Shown: piece after piece, positions 15,462-22,859 of the stretch
Position numbering within the stretch: position 1 is the first letter of the stretch
How the letters are laid out: each line of letters starts with the position of its first letter
From: Candidatus Saccharimonadota bacterium
Lineage (GTDB): Bacteria; Patescibacteriota; Saccharimonadia; Saccharimonadales; Saccharimonadaceae
Reading direction: 5' to 3'
NCBI GenBank assembly: GCA_030528355.1
Contig: JAUMZA010000002.1
Coordinates: 1-43,059, forward strand
Length of the DNA stretch: 43,059 nt
Notes under the pieces: model-generated
What the model was told of the DNA's origin: nothing
The model's input: the letters and a program-made list of their open reading frames with translations, nothing else
Database searches by the model: none
Program-made: the position numbers and the translations under genes

Positions 15462-16373
15462 ATGAATAAGCGTCATATTGGAATTATCGCAGCTTTAGGT
15501 GTGTGTATTGCCCTAATTGGCACCGCCGCCCACTTCTCAACACAGCAAACCCCTCAACCCCGAAACACACCATCCGCAGAGCAGGCCGCTCAATCATCGG
15601 ATGCAAAAAAGTTTCACACACTATATCCGCTCACTGCAATCAATAACCGATTCGCCATCTCCGATCCAGCCACCGTGCTTGATGTATTCGAAAAGGGGAG
15701 TGGTCTTATATTCCTTGGCTTCCCAAGCTGCCCATGGTGCCAACAACTTGCCCCAATGGTCGATCAAGCTGCTCATGCCGAAAATCTTGCAAAAATCTAC
15801 TATCTTGATATTAGCACCGCCCGAGCCAAAAATGATGACACCTACCAAAAGATAGTCGCCAAATTAAAAGACTATCTCAAGGTGGATGAGCAGGGCAATC
15901 CACGAGTGTATGTACCAGATGTAACCGCACTACACAATGGACAAATCGTGGGACGCTTTGTACAAGAACCGCTTAAAGAAGGGGAGCAGCCCAAAAATGC
16001 CGCTGAATACTGGAAAGATAGTGGCCGCCGTGACCGAGCTAAAGCACAGCTACGTAGCATCATCCGTGCCACCAAAGCACCAAAAGACATCACCGCAGCC
16101 ATCCAGCAAGGTGCACAGCTTATTGATGTACGCACCCCAGCCGAATATAAGCAGTCCCACATTAGCGGAGCCATCAACCTGCCGCTCACCGAACTCGAAA
16201 AAGGCAAGACACCCGCTTCAACGCAAAAGGATACTCCAATCTACCTATATTGCCGTAGTGGCAACCGCTCCGGTAGGGCAGCCACCATCCTCAAAGATGC
16301 CGGATACACCCGTGTGTACAATTTAGGTAGCCTGGAAGATGTTGAAAAGCTTGGCGGCACCGTTAGGCAGTAA
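15462..16373 (+). CDS. Exported thioredoxin-like / rhodanese fusion protein
   Basis: 303-aa two-domain protein outside the membrane. A signal anchor (residues 6-23, IGIIAALGVCIALIGTAA) is followed by a thioredoxin-like domain with the redox motif CPWC at residues 90-93 (FLGFPSCPWCQQL). A rhodanese domain follows from about residue 205, with LIDVRTPAEYKQSHISGAIN and the active Cys264 in YLYCRSGNRSGR. Thioredoxin-like domains shuffle disulfides; rhodaneses carry sulfur as a persulfide. Joined outside the cell they may handle disulfides or sulfane sulfur on surface proteins; this is inference. A bacteriocin-transport-accessory-like protein is an alternative for the first domain. It has its own leaderless promoter. 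Confidence 0.88.
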   Translation: MNKRHIGIIAALGVCIALIGTAAHFSTQQTPQPRNTPSAEQAAQSSDAKKFHTLYPLTAINNRFAISDPATVLDVFEKGSGLIFLGFPSCPWCQQLAPMVDQAAHAENLAKIYYLDISTARAKNDDTYQKIVAKLKDYLKVDEQGNPRVYVPDVTALHNGQIVGRFVQEPLKEGEQPKNAAEYWKDSGRRDRAKAQLRSIIRATKAPKDITAAIQQGAQLIDVRTPAEYKQSHISGAINLPLTELEKGKTPASTQKDTPIYLYCRSGNRSGRAATILKDAGYTRVYNLGSLEDVEKLGGTVRQ

Positions 16374-16402
16374 CTAGTCAAACAAAAGTTGCTTATTGTA
16401 GT

Positions 16403-17410
16403 ATGTTTGCGTTTTTTGATACGTTTACTCACTCGTTTCTTATGTCGATTGCCCTGTGGCCGTTTGCCTCAGCCCTGTTAACCTTTCCGCTACTACTTGT
16501 CCACTACATACGATTTCGCTACATATCACTGCCGCACGCCCTGCTAACCTATGGCGGGGTGCTATATTTGCTTGCACTCGCCGCATTCACCCTCTACCCA
16601 TTCCCCGAAAATGCCACGCAATTCTGCCACACCTACACACTTTCGCCAAACCTCACTCCATTCGCTTCTGTGGCCAGCATTAGCACAGAAGGGCAACGAG
16701 CTATACTACAAATACTTGCTAATATCATCTTTTTTGTACCGCTTGGCGTATTTTTATGGACGCTGTTTCGCTACAATCCAGGCACAATCACACTGATTGC
16801 CCTGGCCGTATCACTCACCATCGAAACTGCTCAGCTCACTGGCGTATTTGGACAGTACCCGTGTAGCTATCGGCTATTTGATATCGATGATCTAGTATGG
16901 AACGTGTTGGGCGGGGTAGTGGGGATGCTAATCGCCAGCCTCCTGCCGCCACTACGCCATGATACGTCTCGCAAGATGGTCATCACCACCCAGCCTGGCC
17001 TTGTGCGACGTATCACCGGTTTTAGTGTGGATATCATCGTGGTTGAAGTACTATCGCTACTGACATATGTTCCGCTCCTGCTCGCCCACATCATCACCAG
17101 CGATAATAATGGCATTCGAGCTATCATCTTTTGGTTGATGCTGGCAGCCACACAAATTATCCTACCATTCTTTACTCACGGCAGAACGATAGGTGGCTAT
17201 ATAGTTGGCATGTCTCTGGATAATCAGCCCCGAGGCCGCACAGGTCGGCTTGCGGCATACCTCACTCGCATGCTATATATTGTATGTCTGCTAATAAACC
17301 CCCTTGCACGCACATTTGCCGTTATCCTTACTTGTATCACCTGGATAAAATGGCGAATACTGCCATACCACCTGATAGACACCCTGCAGCGACCAGCCCG
17401 CCATAAATAG
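16403..17410 (+). CDS. VanZ-like / RDD domain membrane protein
   Basis: 335-aa membrane protein. Residues about 15-190 form a VanZ-like domain with several membrane segments and the marks LTPFASV, NIIFFVPLGVFLWTLF, SLTIETAQL and RLFDIDDLVWNVLGGVVGM. Residues about 205-330 form an RDD domain (LVRRITGFSVDIIVVEVL at its start and GGYIVGMSL). VanZ-family proteins are linked to glycopeptide (teicoplanin) tolerance and cell-surface change; RDD proteins are often channels or exchangers. The two are sometimes found fused. The first ATG is used; it has no strong ribosome site, and an ATG 13 codons later (MSIALWPF) is an alternative. Confidence 0.85.
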   Translation: MFAFFDTFTHSFLMSIALWPFASALLTFPLLLVHYIRFRYISLPHALLTYGGVLYLLALAAFTLYPFPENATQFCHTYTLSPNLTPFASVASISTEGQRAILQILANIIFFVPLGVFLWTLFRYNPGTITLIALAVSLTIETAQLTGVFGQYPCSYRLFDIDDLVWNVLGGVVGMLIASLLPPLRHDTSRKMVITTQPGLVRRITGFSVDIIVVEVLSLLTYVPLLLAHIITSDNNGIRAIIFWLMLAATQIILPFFTHGRTIGGYIVGMSLDNQPRGRTGRLAAYLTRMLYIVCLLINPLARTFAVILTCITWIKWRILPYHLIDTLQRPARHK

Positions 17411-17418
17411 GGTAGAGT

Positions 17419-17435
17419 AGCAGTCAGTCACTGCT
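17419..17435 (+). other. Hairpin after the VanZ-RDD gene
   Basis: AGCAGT (17419-17424), loop CAGTC, ACTGCT (17430-17435): a perfect 6-bp stem. No T-run follows, so it is a weak terminator candidate at best. Confidence 0.35.
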
Positions 17436-17446
17436 GGCGCAAGTAC

Positions 17447-17501
17447 ACCTCCCCTGTATACTACAGCCACAATCCCCGGTAAGCCTGGGTAATATGGAGG
17501 T
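17447..17501 (+). ncRNA. Candidate structured RNA, three-way junction
   Basis: Closing stem ACCTCC (17447-17452) with GGAGGT (17496-17501). Inner hairpin CTGTA (17454-17458) with TACAG (17462-17466). Inner hairpin CCCCGG (17474-17479) with CCTGGG (17484-17489), one mismatch, loop TAAG. Together these make a compact three-way junction that sequesters a perfect Shine-Dalgarno GGAGGT, although no start codon follows at the right distance. No known RNA class was recognised, and covariation cannot be tested here. Confidence 0.35.
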
Positions 17502-17505
17502 AAAT

Positions 17506-17527
17506 TTTATAGAACAAAAATAGAACA
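17506..17527. repeat. 22-bp direct repeat, copy 1
   Basis: Identical to 18358-18379. The core is ATAGAACA-AAA-ATAGAACA, itself two copies of an 8-mer, preceded by TTT. The two copies are 852 bp apart and bracket the AT-rich region. Confidence 0.8.
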
Positions 17528-18150
17528 CAATTCATAACCGTGTACGCCGAGATTTTTTGAGACGAGCACGATAAACACACACCACAAGACATCTCCGCAA
17601 GCCAGAAGCCCTAAAGCAAATAATATAATAGCAATCAACAAAACAAGCAAGGTCAGCCACATACAGAAATGATTTATAAAAAACATTCATATATCGGCAA
17701 GCTGATAACCACACGAGGGGGTGGCGTGAATTTGTATGCGTATGCAATACTGTACGATTATATTTTTACACACAAAAACCCAGCAGGGCAGCATTGTGTA
17801 TATGTTTTTTAGATATAAGCTTAACGTCGCACAATATAGCTTTTACGTTACTAAATATTTACACACTGGATGATTGCTGGATGCGTGGCATATATATCTA
17901 ACATAGCTTCATCTATCTAGTTTTATTACACCTTTGGCGATAAAAGGGTGGTTATACTTTTTACTATAGATGGTTTTAGTTTTGTTCGCTTTTTATTTTA
18001 TTTATAAATTAATTCCGGTAAGACATTCTTTTGTAATCAAGCATTATACGCCTCCAGAAGCCCTCCGCAAGCAGCCTCCGTCCTAGATTGCCAACTAGCC
18101 AGCTTTCGTGACAATCATCACAACAATCCCGCATTGCCACAATCAAGGCT

Positions 18151-18321
18151 ATTTGACTTTTTGTGAAAATTTGACTTTAATATGTTTTTTCATGCTCGTA
18201 TAGTTTTTTACAGCTTACCAACAAGCCATTTGAGAAGTTTTCCACAAAGATTTGACTTTTTGTATTTTTTATTTCCCTACTACCCCACTCACCTATATAA
18301 ACCTCATAATTTGACTTTTTA
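18151..18321. repeat. Four TTTGACTTT(TT) motifs
   Basis: ATTTGACTTT begins at 18151, 18169, 18250 and 18309; three copies continue as TTTTTG or TTTTTA. A fifth copy of TTTGACTTTTTA lies upstream of mraZ at 26853-26864. Repeated protein-binding sites are likelier than chance in such a short span, but the AT-rich background lowers certainty. Confidence 0.5.
18238..18246 (+). promoter_or_regulatory. DnaA-box-like site
   Basis: TTTTCCACA fits the DnaA box pattern TTWTNCACA. It sits 3 nt before a TTTGACTTTTT motif, and the same pair of motifs recurs near 26853-26904. A single box does not make an origin. Confidence 0.4.
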
Positions 18322-18357
18322 TAATTTTGATTACAAAATATGTTTTTTGTTATATTA

Positions 18358-18379
18358 TTTATAGAACAAAAATAGAACA
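18358..18379. repeat. 22-bp direct repeat, copy 2
   Basis: Identical to 17506-17527; see that entry. It lies 55 nt from the end of the ftsQ-like gene. Confidence 0.8.
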
Positions 18380-18385
18380 ATCTCA

Positions 18386-18413
18386 CAAGCAGTGGGGTAG
18401 CCCACTCCCCTTG
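18386..18413 (-). terminator. Possible terminator hairpin after the division cluster
   Basis: CAAG/CTTG plus AGTGGG (18391-18396) with CCCACT (18401-18406), loop of four, with a small internal bulge. It lies 21 nt after the ftsQ-like stop. A T-run is missing, so it may be an RNA end structure rather than a true intrinsic terminator. Confidence 0.35.
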
Positions 18414-18434
18414 CCTACCATAAGACTTCGCTGA

Positions 18435-19400
18435 CTACTCTCGGTAGAACGCCTTACCCTTCACTCGCACATCAACATATCGTGGAGTCGCACCTGTTTT
18501 ATGAAAGTGGGCTCGTACCCGCAGCACATCCTCAATCTGCTCCCCTGGCGACCTATCAATCGATAGGATGAACGGGTATGAGGCATCTTTTGTGCTTAAC
18601 TCTACCTGACGAGAAGTACCCGCCGGAATTGTCACTTGTTGTACGCTTAGTTTATTTTGCTGTGCCAAAGCTACCGCCTGACCAACAAAGCCCAAAAAAC
18701 GCGCACTTGCAATAGCAGTACCTGGCGTATGCCGCACGCCGCTGCTATCAACAATCGTGACAGATGGAGCAGCAAAGACATTTTTCGTAAATGACACACC
18801 ATGAGCATCAACAAAATACTGAGCCGCATCAACTCGCCAACTTACCACCGGCTTACGCAACTGCACAAGAAACGCTGTTTTTGTAAACCCAGCCGAACCT
18901 TGCTGGGCAATGCTGAGCACCTCTGGATGGTGCCGTGCGACAAACTCATTTAGTTGCATCTGGCGGAGGTTTATGCGTAGTCGTTCGGTGGGATTATCGG
19001 CAAAATAGCGCTGAATTGTTTTTGCGTAATCATCCAAATCAGCCTGCGGAACACTGTAGGCTGCAGTAGTTTGCAGTACTACACTCGCAGTAAATTGCCA
19101 CAACACTATCAATAAGACAGTTACACAAGCCAGTACAATGCCAAATGCACCCGCAATACGCCGCCTCACATAGGCAAGGTGGTGAAGCTTTTCACGAGGG
19201 GTGGCTGTTTTTACCGCCCGGGCTTCGCTCGCCTGCAGACGTGCAGAAGTCGTACCCGGTAGTGTCCGACCACGACGGAATTGCGAGGCATGCACCGATG
19301 CTGTGCGTGTCGGCTCCTCGTTCGCACGACGTTCAAGCTCTGCTGTTCGACGACGAGCAGGCACAGGCAAAGCTGGCTTTTTTTTGCGAAATACCCCCAT
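18435..19400 (-). CDS. ftsQ: FtsQ/DivIB-like cell division protein
   Basis: 321-aa bitopic protein. An Arg/Ala-rich cytoplasmic N-terminus of about 85 residues is followed by one membrane segment (about 88-112, IAGAFGIVLACVTVLLIVLW) and an extracytoplasmic domain that fits the POTRA/FtsQ plan (NEFVARHHPEVLSI and AQYFVDAHGVSF). FtsQ/DivIB bridges FtsL/FtsB to the septal synthase. Sequence similarity is weak, so the call leans on topology and on position directly after murG. A -10 box TACAAT lies 10 nt before the start, so it has its own short-leader promoter. Confidence 0.72.
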   Translation of the reverse strand: MGVFRKKKPALPVPARRRTAELERRANEEPTRTASVHASQFRRGRTLPGTTSARLQASEARAVKTATPREKLHHLAYVRRRIAGAFGIVLACVTVLLIVLWQFTASVVLQTTAAYSVPQADLDDYAKTIQRYFADNPTERLRINLRQMQLNEFVARHHPEVLSIAQQGSAGFTKTAFLVQLRKPVVSWRVDAAQYFVDAHGVSFTKNVFAAPSVTIVDSSGVRHTPGTAIASARFLGFVGQAVALAQQNKLSVQQVTIPAGTSRQVELSTKDASYPFILSIDRSPGEQIEDVLRVRAHFHKTGATPRYVDVRVKGKAFYRE

Positions 19401-19410
19401 ACTACTTATG

Positions 19411-19416
19411 ATTGTA
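19411..19416 (-). promoter_or_regulatory. Extended -10 box of the ftsQ-like gene
   Basis: TGA-TACAAT on the minus strand, 10 nt before the ATG at 19400, in the gap after murG. The expected leader is only a few nucleotides. Confidence 0.45.
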
Positions 19417-19427
19417 TCAGTTTTAAG

Positions 19428-20594
19428 CTATTTTCGCGACTGTTTTTTATGTGCTTGTAAAATCAGGTCGGCCGTGTCACGAGCGGCATGTGGCTTTGCA
19501 AAAGCACCAACTGCCTGCCGTAGCTGCTTTTGCCTATCAGGCGACCGCACCAGAGCAACAATTGCTGCCGAGAGCAGCTGCGGATCATCTTTAAAGCGTT
19601 CTTCATCAGCCAAGCAGACCGCATCCGCATCGGCATACACTTTTGCATTTTTAAGCTGGTGCCCGCCCGTTAAACGCCCATTTGGCACTAAAATTGTAGG
19701 AGCACCAACTGCAGCCAGTTCCAAAAGCGAAGTCGCCCCCGCCCGTGCCACTACGACATCAGCCGCACCGAGCAAGCGTGCCATACCATCAGAGACAAAG
19801 GCAGTAAGCTGAAAGACGTCTGTGTTATCACCAAGCTGCTTGCGGAGCTCATCGTACTGCCCTACCCCACTCACGAGCAGTATCGATGCCTCCTTGGTAA
19901 GTTGCGGCAACATTGCCGCTACGGCATCGTTAATACGTTTTGCACCTAGGCCGCCGCCAGTAATCACCACGAGCGGCCTATCAGCAGCAAAACCAAGCGA
20001 TAACTTGATAGCACGACGTTCCGCTACACCGTATGGGCGGAACTCCTGCCCCACCGGAATACCAACATAGCGAGATTTTTCTGCTGGATATGAATAGTAC
20101 TTAAGCGGGGCACCTGTGGCGATTCGTACAGCACCTGACGCCAACAGTCGATTGGTGAGCCCAGGGTGTGCATCACTATCATGAATGACGTACGGAATAC
20201 GCAGTACGCGCGCTGCCCAGCCAACCGGTAAACACACGTACCCGCCCTTCAAAAAAATCACATCTGGCCGCCACGCAACCAATTTACAAAATGACTGCAC
20301 AAACCCCGCCGCCACCTTGACAACATCAAGCAGATTAGGAAATAACACTGAAGGAATCAGCAGATGTTGCCATAGTGTAAGATGATGATAGCGTCGCAAC
20401 TTGCCTGCCGTAATGGTAGAAACTGGCATAGCAGGGTCGAACTTTTTCATAATACGGCGAGCCTGCACGCCAAACTTTTTATCACACCAAAAGCGCATTT
20501 CGTGCGATGCATCACGCTGTTGTAGCTCAGCGAGTACTGCGACGACCGGCGTAACGTGTCCGCCCGACCCGCCGCCCACTGCGAGAATCTTCAT
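19428..20594 (-). CDS. murG: UDP-GlcNAc--(pentapeptide) pyrophosphoryl-undecaprenol GlcNAc transferase
   Basis: 388-aa GT28 glycosyltransferase that adds GlcNAc to lipid I to make lipid II on the inner face of the membrane. The N-terminal loop GGGSGGHVTPVVAV (residues 7-20) is the lipid-acceptor motif. The second-domain motif VITGGGLGAKRIN and the sugar-nucleotide site RAGATSLLELAAVGAPTILVPNG with GGHQLKNA are also present. The start is set by AAAGGAGG 7 nt before the ATG. It overlaps the end of ftsW by 68 nt. Full length for the family. Confidence 0.97.
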   Translation of the reverse strand: MKILAVGGGSGGHVTPVVAVLAELQQRDASHEMRFWCDKKFGVQARRIMKKFDPAMPVSTITAGKLRRYHHLTLWQHLLIPSVLFPNLLDVVKVAAGFVQSFCKLVAWRPDVIFLKGGYVCLPVGWAARVLRIPYVIHDSDAHPGLTNRLLASGAVRIATGAPLKYYSYPAEKSRYVGIPVGQEFRPYGVAERRAIKLSLGFAADRPLVVITGGGLGAKRINDAVAAMLPQLTKEASILLVSGVGQYDELRKQLGDNTDVFQLTAFVSDGMARLLGAADVVVARAGATSLLELAAVGAPTILVPNGRLTGGHQLKNAKVYADADAVCLADEERFKDDPQLLSAAIVALVRSPDRQKQLRQAVGAFAKPHAARDTADLILQAHKKQSRK

Positions 20595-21825
20595 GTCGTA
20601 CCTCCTTTATTTCTGACTGATGAACTGTATATTGTGAAACTTGGAATACCAGCCCTAATGCGGCCGCAATGAATACCATGCTGGTACTGCCAAAGCTCAA
20701 AAACGGCAACGTAATACCTGTCAATGGGATCATGCCAATCATTGCCATCACATTGATAATCACATGCGATGCAATCCAACCAAATACGCCAGCTGCCAGC
20801 AAACGATAGCGGACATCAGGCAGCCGCTCCATCACCCGAATAATTCGCCGCAATAACATGTAAAACAGCCCCAGTACCAACAGCAGCCCAACAAAGCCAA
20901 AGGTTTCTCCTAAAATTGCAAACACCGAGTCGTTAATTGCCTCTGGAAGATAGCCTGCCGCCTGCACACTATTGCCGATACCGACACCGAACAGCCCGCC
21001 AGAGCCAATTGCAATTTTTGCGTGAGCAACATGGTATGAACCAGGGTCATTCACCGAAGTCTCATCCCCCTTCAAAAAGGTTGCCACACGAGCAATACGA
21101 TGCGGAGCAGCAATAATCATCACCAAGCCTGAAATCAACAATCCTCCAAGTAGAAACATGCCGATTTTTTTATCGATACCAGCCATCATCCCCATTGCCA
21201 CCATAATAGAAATCAACGCCACGCCCGTACCAAGGTCACGCTGCAACCAGATTACCAATACTGCACACACAACCAGCACACCAAGTAATGGAATAATAGT
21301 TTTTTCAGTATCGTTGATGATGCCCTTCTGCAAGCGATATGCCAAAAATCCCGCTAAATAAATAAGCACGCCAAACTTTAATAATTCGGCCGGCTGAAAG
21401 GTGCCTACTCCGGGAATAATCAGCCAGCGACACGCCCCCAGAGCACATTGGGCAACCGATTCGACATGTAAGATATTACCAAATAATACCAGTAGCAGAC
21501 TAGCAGCAATACCTGCACCAAAAATCCACGCTTTGTACTGCAAAATCTTCTCAAATCGAAATAAAAAAGAAAACGCAAAAAATGCCACCACCGCCAATGC
21601 CACGCCGACCGTCTGCTTCACGATAAAATGTGAGTCGCTCAGATTACTGCCCGAAGATTCATTCAGCAAATTGGCTCGCTGCGGGCCAATCGCAAAGATA
21701 ATAATCAAACCAATCATCACCAGCAGTGCGGCGTACGCAATAATGCTATAGTCGGGCCGATGTTTGCGAACAAAATCAGCAGTTCTGGCAGACGCTTGAC
21801 GCACCCGACGAGCCGTGCGTTGCAT
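20527..21825 (-). CDS. ftsW: SEDS-family septal peptidoglycan glycosyltransferase FtsW
   Basis: 432-aa membrane protein with about ten membrane segments. It polymerises lipid II with its cognate penicillin-binding protein at the septum. Family marks include DLGTGVALISIMVAMG, the large loop before the later segments with AAPHRIARVATFLKG, and ITLPFLSFGSTSMVF near the end. The start ATG at 21825 is preferred over one at 21867, because AGGGGGT lies upstream and only one nucleotide separates it from the mraY stop. The C-terminal tail of about 25 residues runs into murG in another frame. Confidence 0.95.
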   Translation of the reverse strand: MQRTARRVRQASARTADFVRKHRPDYSIIAYAALLVMIGLIIIFAIGPQRANLLNESSGSNLSDSHFIVKQTVGVALAVVAFFAFSFLFRFEKILQYKAWIFGAGIAASLLLVLFGNILHVESVAQCALGACRWLIIPGVGTFQPAELLKFGVLIYLAGFLAYRLQKGIINDTEKTIIPLLGVLVVCAVLVIWLQRDLGTGVALISIMVAMGMMAGIDKKIGMFLLGGLLISGLVMIIAAPHRIARVATFLKGDETSVNDPGSYHVAHAKIAIGSGGLFGVGIGNSVQAAGYLPEAINDSVFAILGETFGFVGLLLVLGLFYMLLRRIIRVMERLPDVRYRLLAAGVFGWIASHVIINVMAMIGMIPLTGITLPFLSFGSTSMVFIAAALGLVFQVSQYTVHQSEIKEVRHEDSRSGRRVGRTRYAGRRSTR

Positions 21826-21826
21826 G

Positions 21827-22855
21827 CTAGATATGACCCCCTGCGAGTGCAAGGTATACGCCCACAAAGCCCATCACGCAAGCAATTACCCAAAAACGCA
21901 TTGTCACCTTTGTTTCTGGCCAGCCGCCCGCCTCGAGATGATGATGGATTGGTGCGGATACAAAAATCTTTTTACCGAGCAATCGTTTGCTCGCAATTTG
22001 CAGCAGGCTTGAGCCAGCTTCAATCACAAAAATAATGCCAATCACCGGCAGCAAAAAGAGCGTATTGGTGAGCATTGCAACGATACCCAAACTCACACCA
22101 AAGGCAAAGCTACCAACATCACCCATAAAGAAACGGGCTGGGTAGATATTAAACCACAGATAGCTTAGCAACGCCCCTACCGCCGTAAAACAAAAGCCCG
22201 CAAGTGCCACATGGCCTTGCAGCAGTGCAATCACCCCGAACGCCCCAAAGCTACTCGCCAACAAGCCACCAGCCAAGCCATCAAGTCCATCGCTAATATT
22301 TACCGCATTGCCAGTTGCTACTACCGCAAACGCAAATAACGGCACCATCAACCAGCCCAAGGTAATATCGCCAAAGAACGGAATGTGCACTGCCGTATAG
22401 CCAAGCTTTGCAAAAAAGAACCAGCCCAAGGCAAGCCCAATAATACTAATCATTAAAAATTTTACACTACTACGCATGCCAGCCACACCGCTGCCATCAC
22501 CACGTAAATTGATGATATCGTCAATCAAGCCAACAATACCGCCACCCAGTAAGCCAGCCAATGGCAGCCAGGTTTGCCCACGGTCGAGATTGGCGGCCAG
22601 CGTCACTGCCGCAATCGAAAGCACGCCAATTGCCCCTGCCATGGTAGGGATATTACGCTTAAACTTATCTGAATGCAACTTCAAAAATACTTTGAGCTTT
22701 TCGCCTGTGGTACTGGCTTCGCGTTGCTTTTTCCAAAACTTATATTTGTATGCTAAAAAGGTGTATACTGGCGTGAGCATCATCGACACCACAAACGCAA
22801 TTACGCTTAAAACAAGTACATGAGTGAGTTCGTTAGTGATGAGTGCTGATGTCAT
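21827..22855 (-). CDS. mraY: Phospho-N-acetylmuramoyl-pentapeptide transferase
   Basis: 342-aa integral membrane enzyme that makes lipid I from UDP-MurNAc-pentapeptide and undecaprenyl phosphate. Catalytic marks are GLIDDIINLRGDGSG, NAVNISDGLDGLAGG and YPARFFMGDVGSFAFG, followed by the HHH cluster (PIHHHLEAGG). The ATG at 22855 is chosen because AGTAGGA, overlapping the ftsI stop, lies just upstream; a longer reading into ftsI is unlikely. It is tightly coupled to ftsI and ftsW. Confidence 0.97.
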   Translation of the reverse strand: MTSALITNELTHVLVLSVIAFVVSMMLTPVYTFLAYKYKFWKKQREASTTGEKLKVFLKLHSDKFKRNIPTMAGAIGVLSIAAVTLAANLDRGQTWLPLAGLLGGGIVGLIDDIINLRGDGSGVAGMRSSVKFLMISIIGLALGWFFFAKLGYTAVHIPFFGDITLGWLMVPLFAFAVVATGNAVNISDGLDGLAGGLLASSFGAFGVIALLQGHVALAGFCFTAVGALLSYLWFNIYPARFFMGDVGSFAFGVSLGIVAMLTNTLFLLPVIGIIFVIEAGSSLLQIASKRLLGKKIFVSAPIHHHLEAGGWPETKVTMRFWVIACVMGFVGVYLALAGGHI

Positions 22856-22859
22856 ATTC

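Larger units (their letters stand above)
17411..18434. other. AT-rich intergenic region without a credible gene
   Basis: About 1 kb between convergent gene arrays. It holds a hairpin at 17419-17435, a candidate three-way-junction RNA (17447-17501), a 22-bp direct repeat at both ends (17506-17527 and 18358-18379), four copies of TTTGACTTT(TT) between 18151 and 18321, a DnaA-box-like TTTTCCACA (18238-18246) and a hairpin at 18386-18413. The short minus-strand ORFs at 17532-17747 and 18177-18386 have no ribosome site and a composition like the surrounding AT-rich DNA. No tRNA-like fold was found. Confidence 0.7.

Noticed and set aside
17532-17747. 71-codon minus-strand ORF after the VanZ-RDD gene
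   Set aside because: No ribosome site or promoter and no family resemblance; a chance frame is likelier.
18177-18386. 69-codon minus-strand ORF in the AT-rich region
   Set aside because: No ribosome site, strongly AT-biased residues (Asn, Lys, Tyr, Phe), and it runs over the TTTGACTTTTT repeats and one direct repeat.
17411-18434. dif site or replication origin in the AT-rich region
   Set aside because: No 28-bp XerC/XerD-like match found by eye and only one DnaA-like box; not enough to call either.
20611-20640. CTGATGA followed by GAAAC before the murG start
   Set aside because: Stem II would have at most two pairs and no stems I or III form; it is coding sequence at the end of ftsW.
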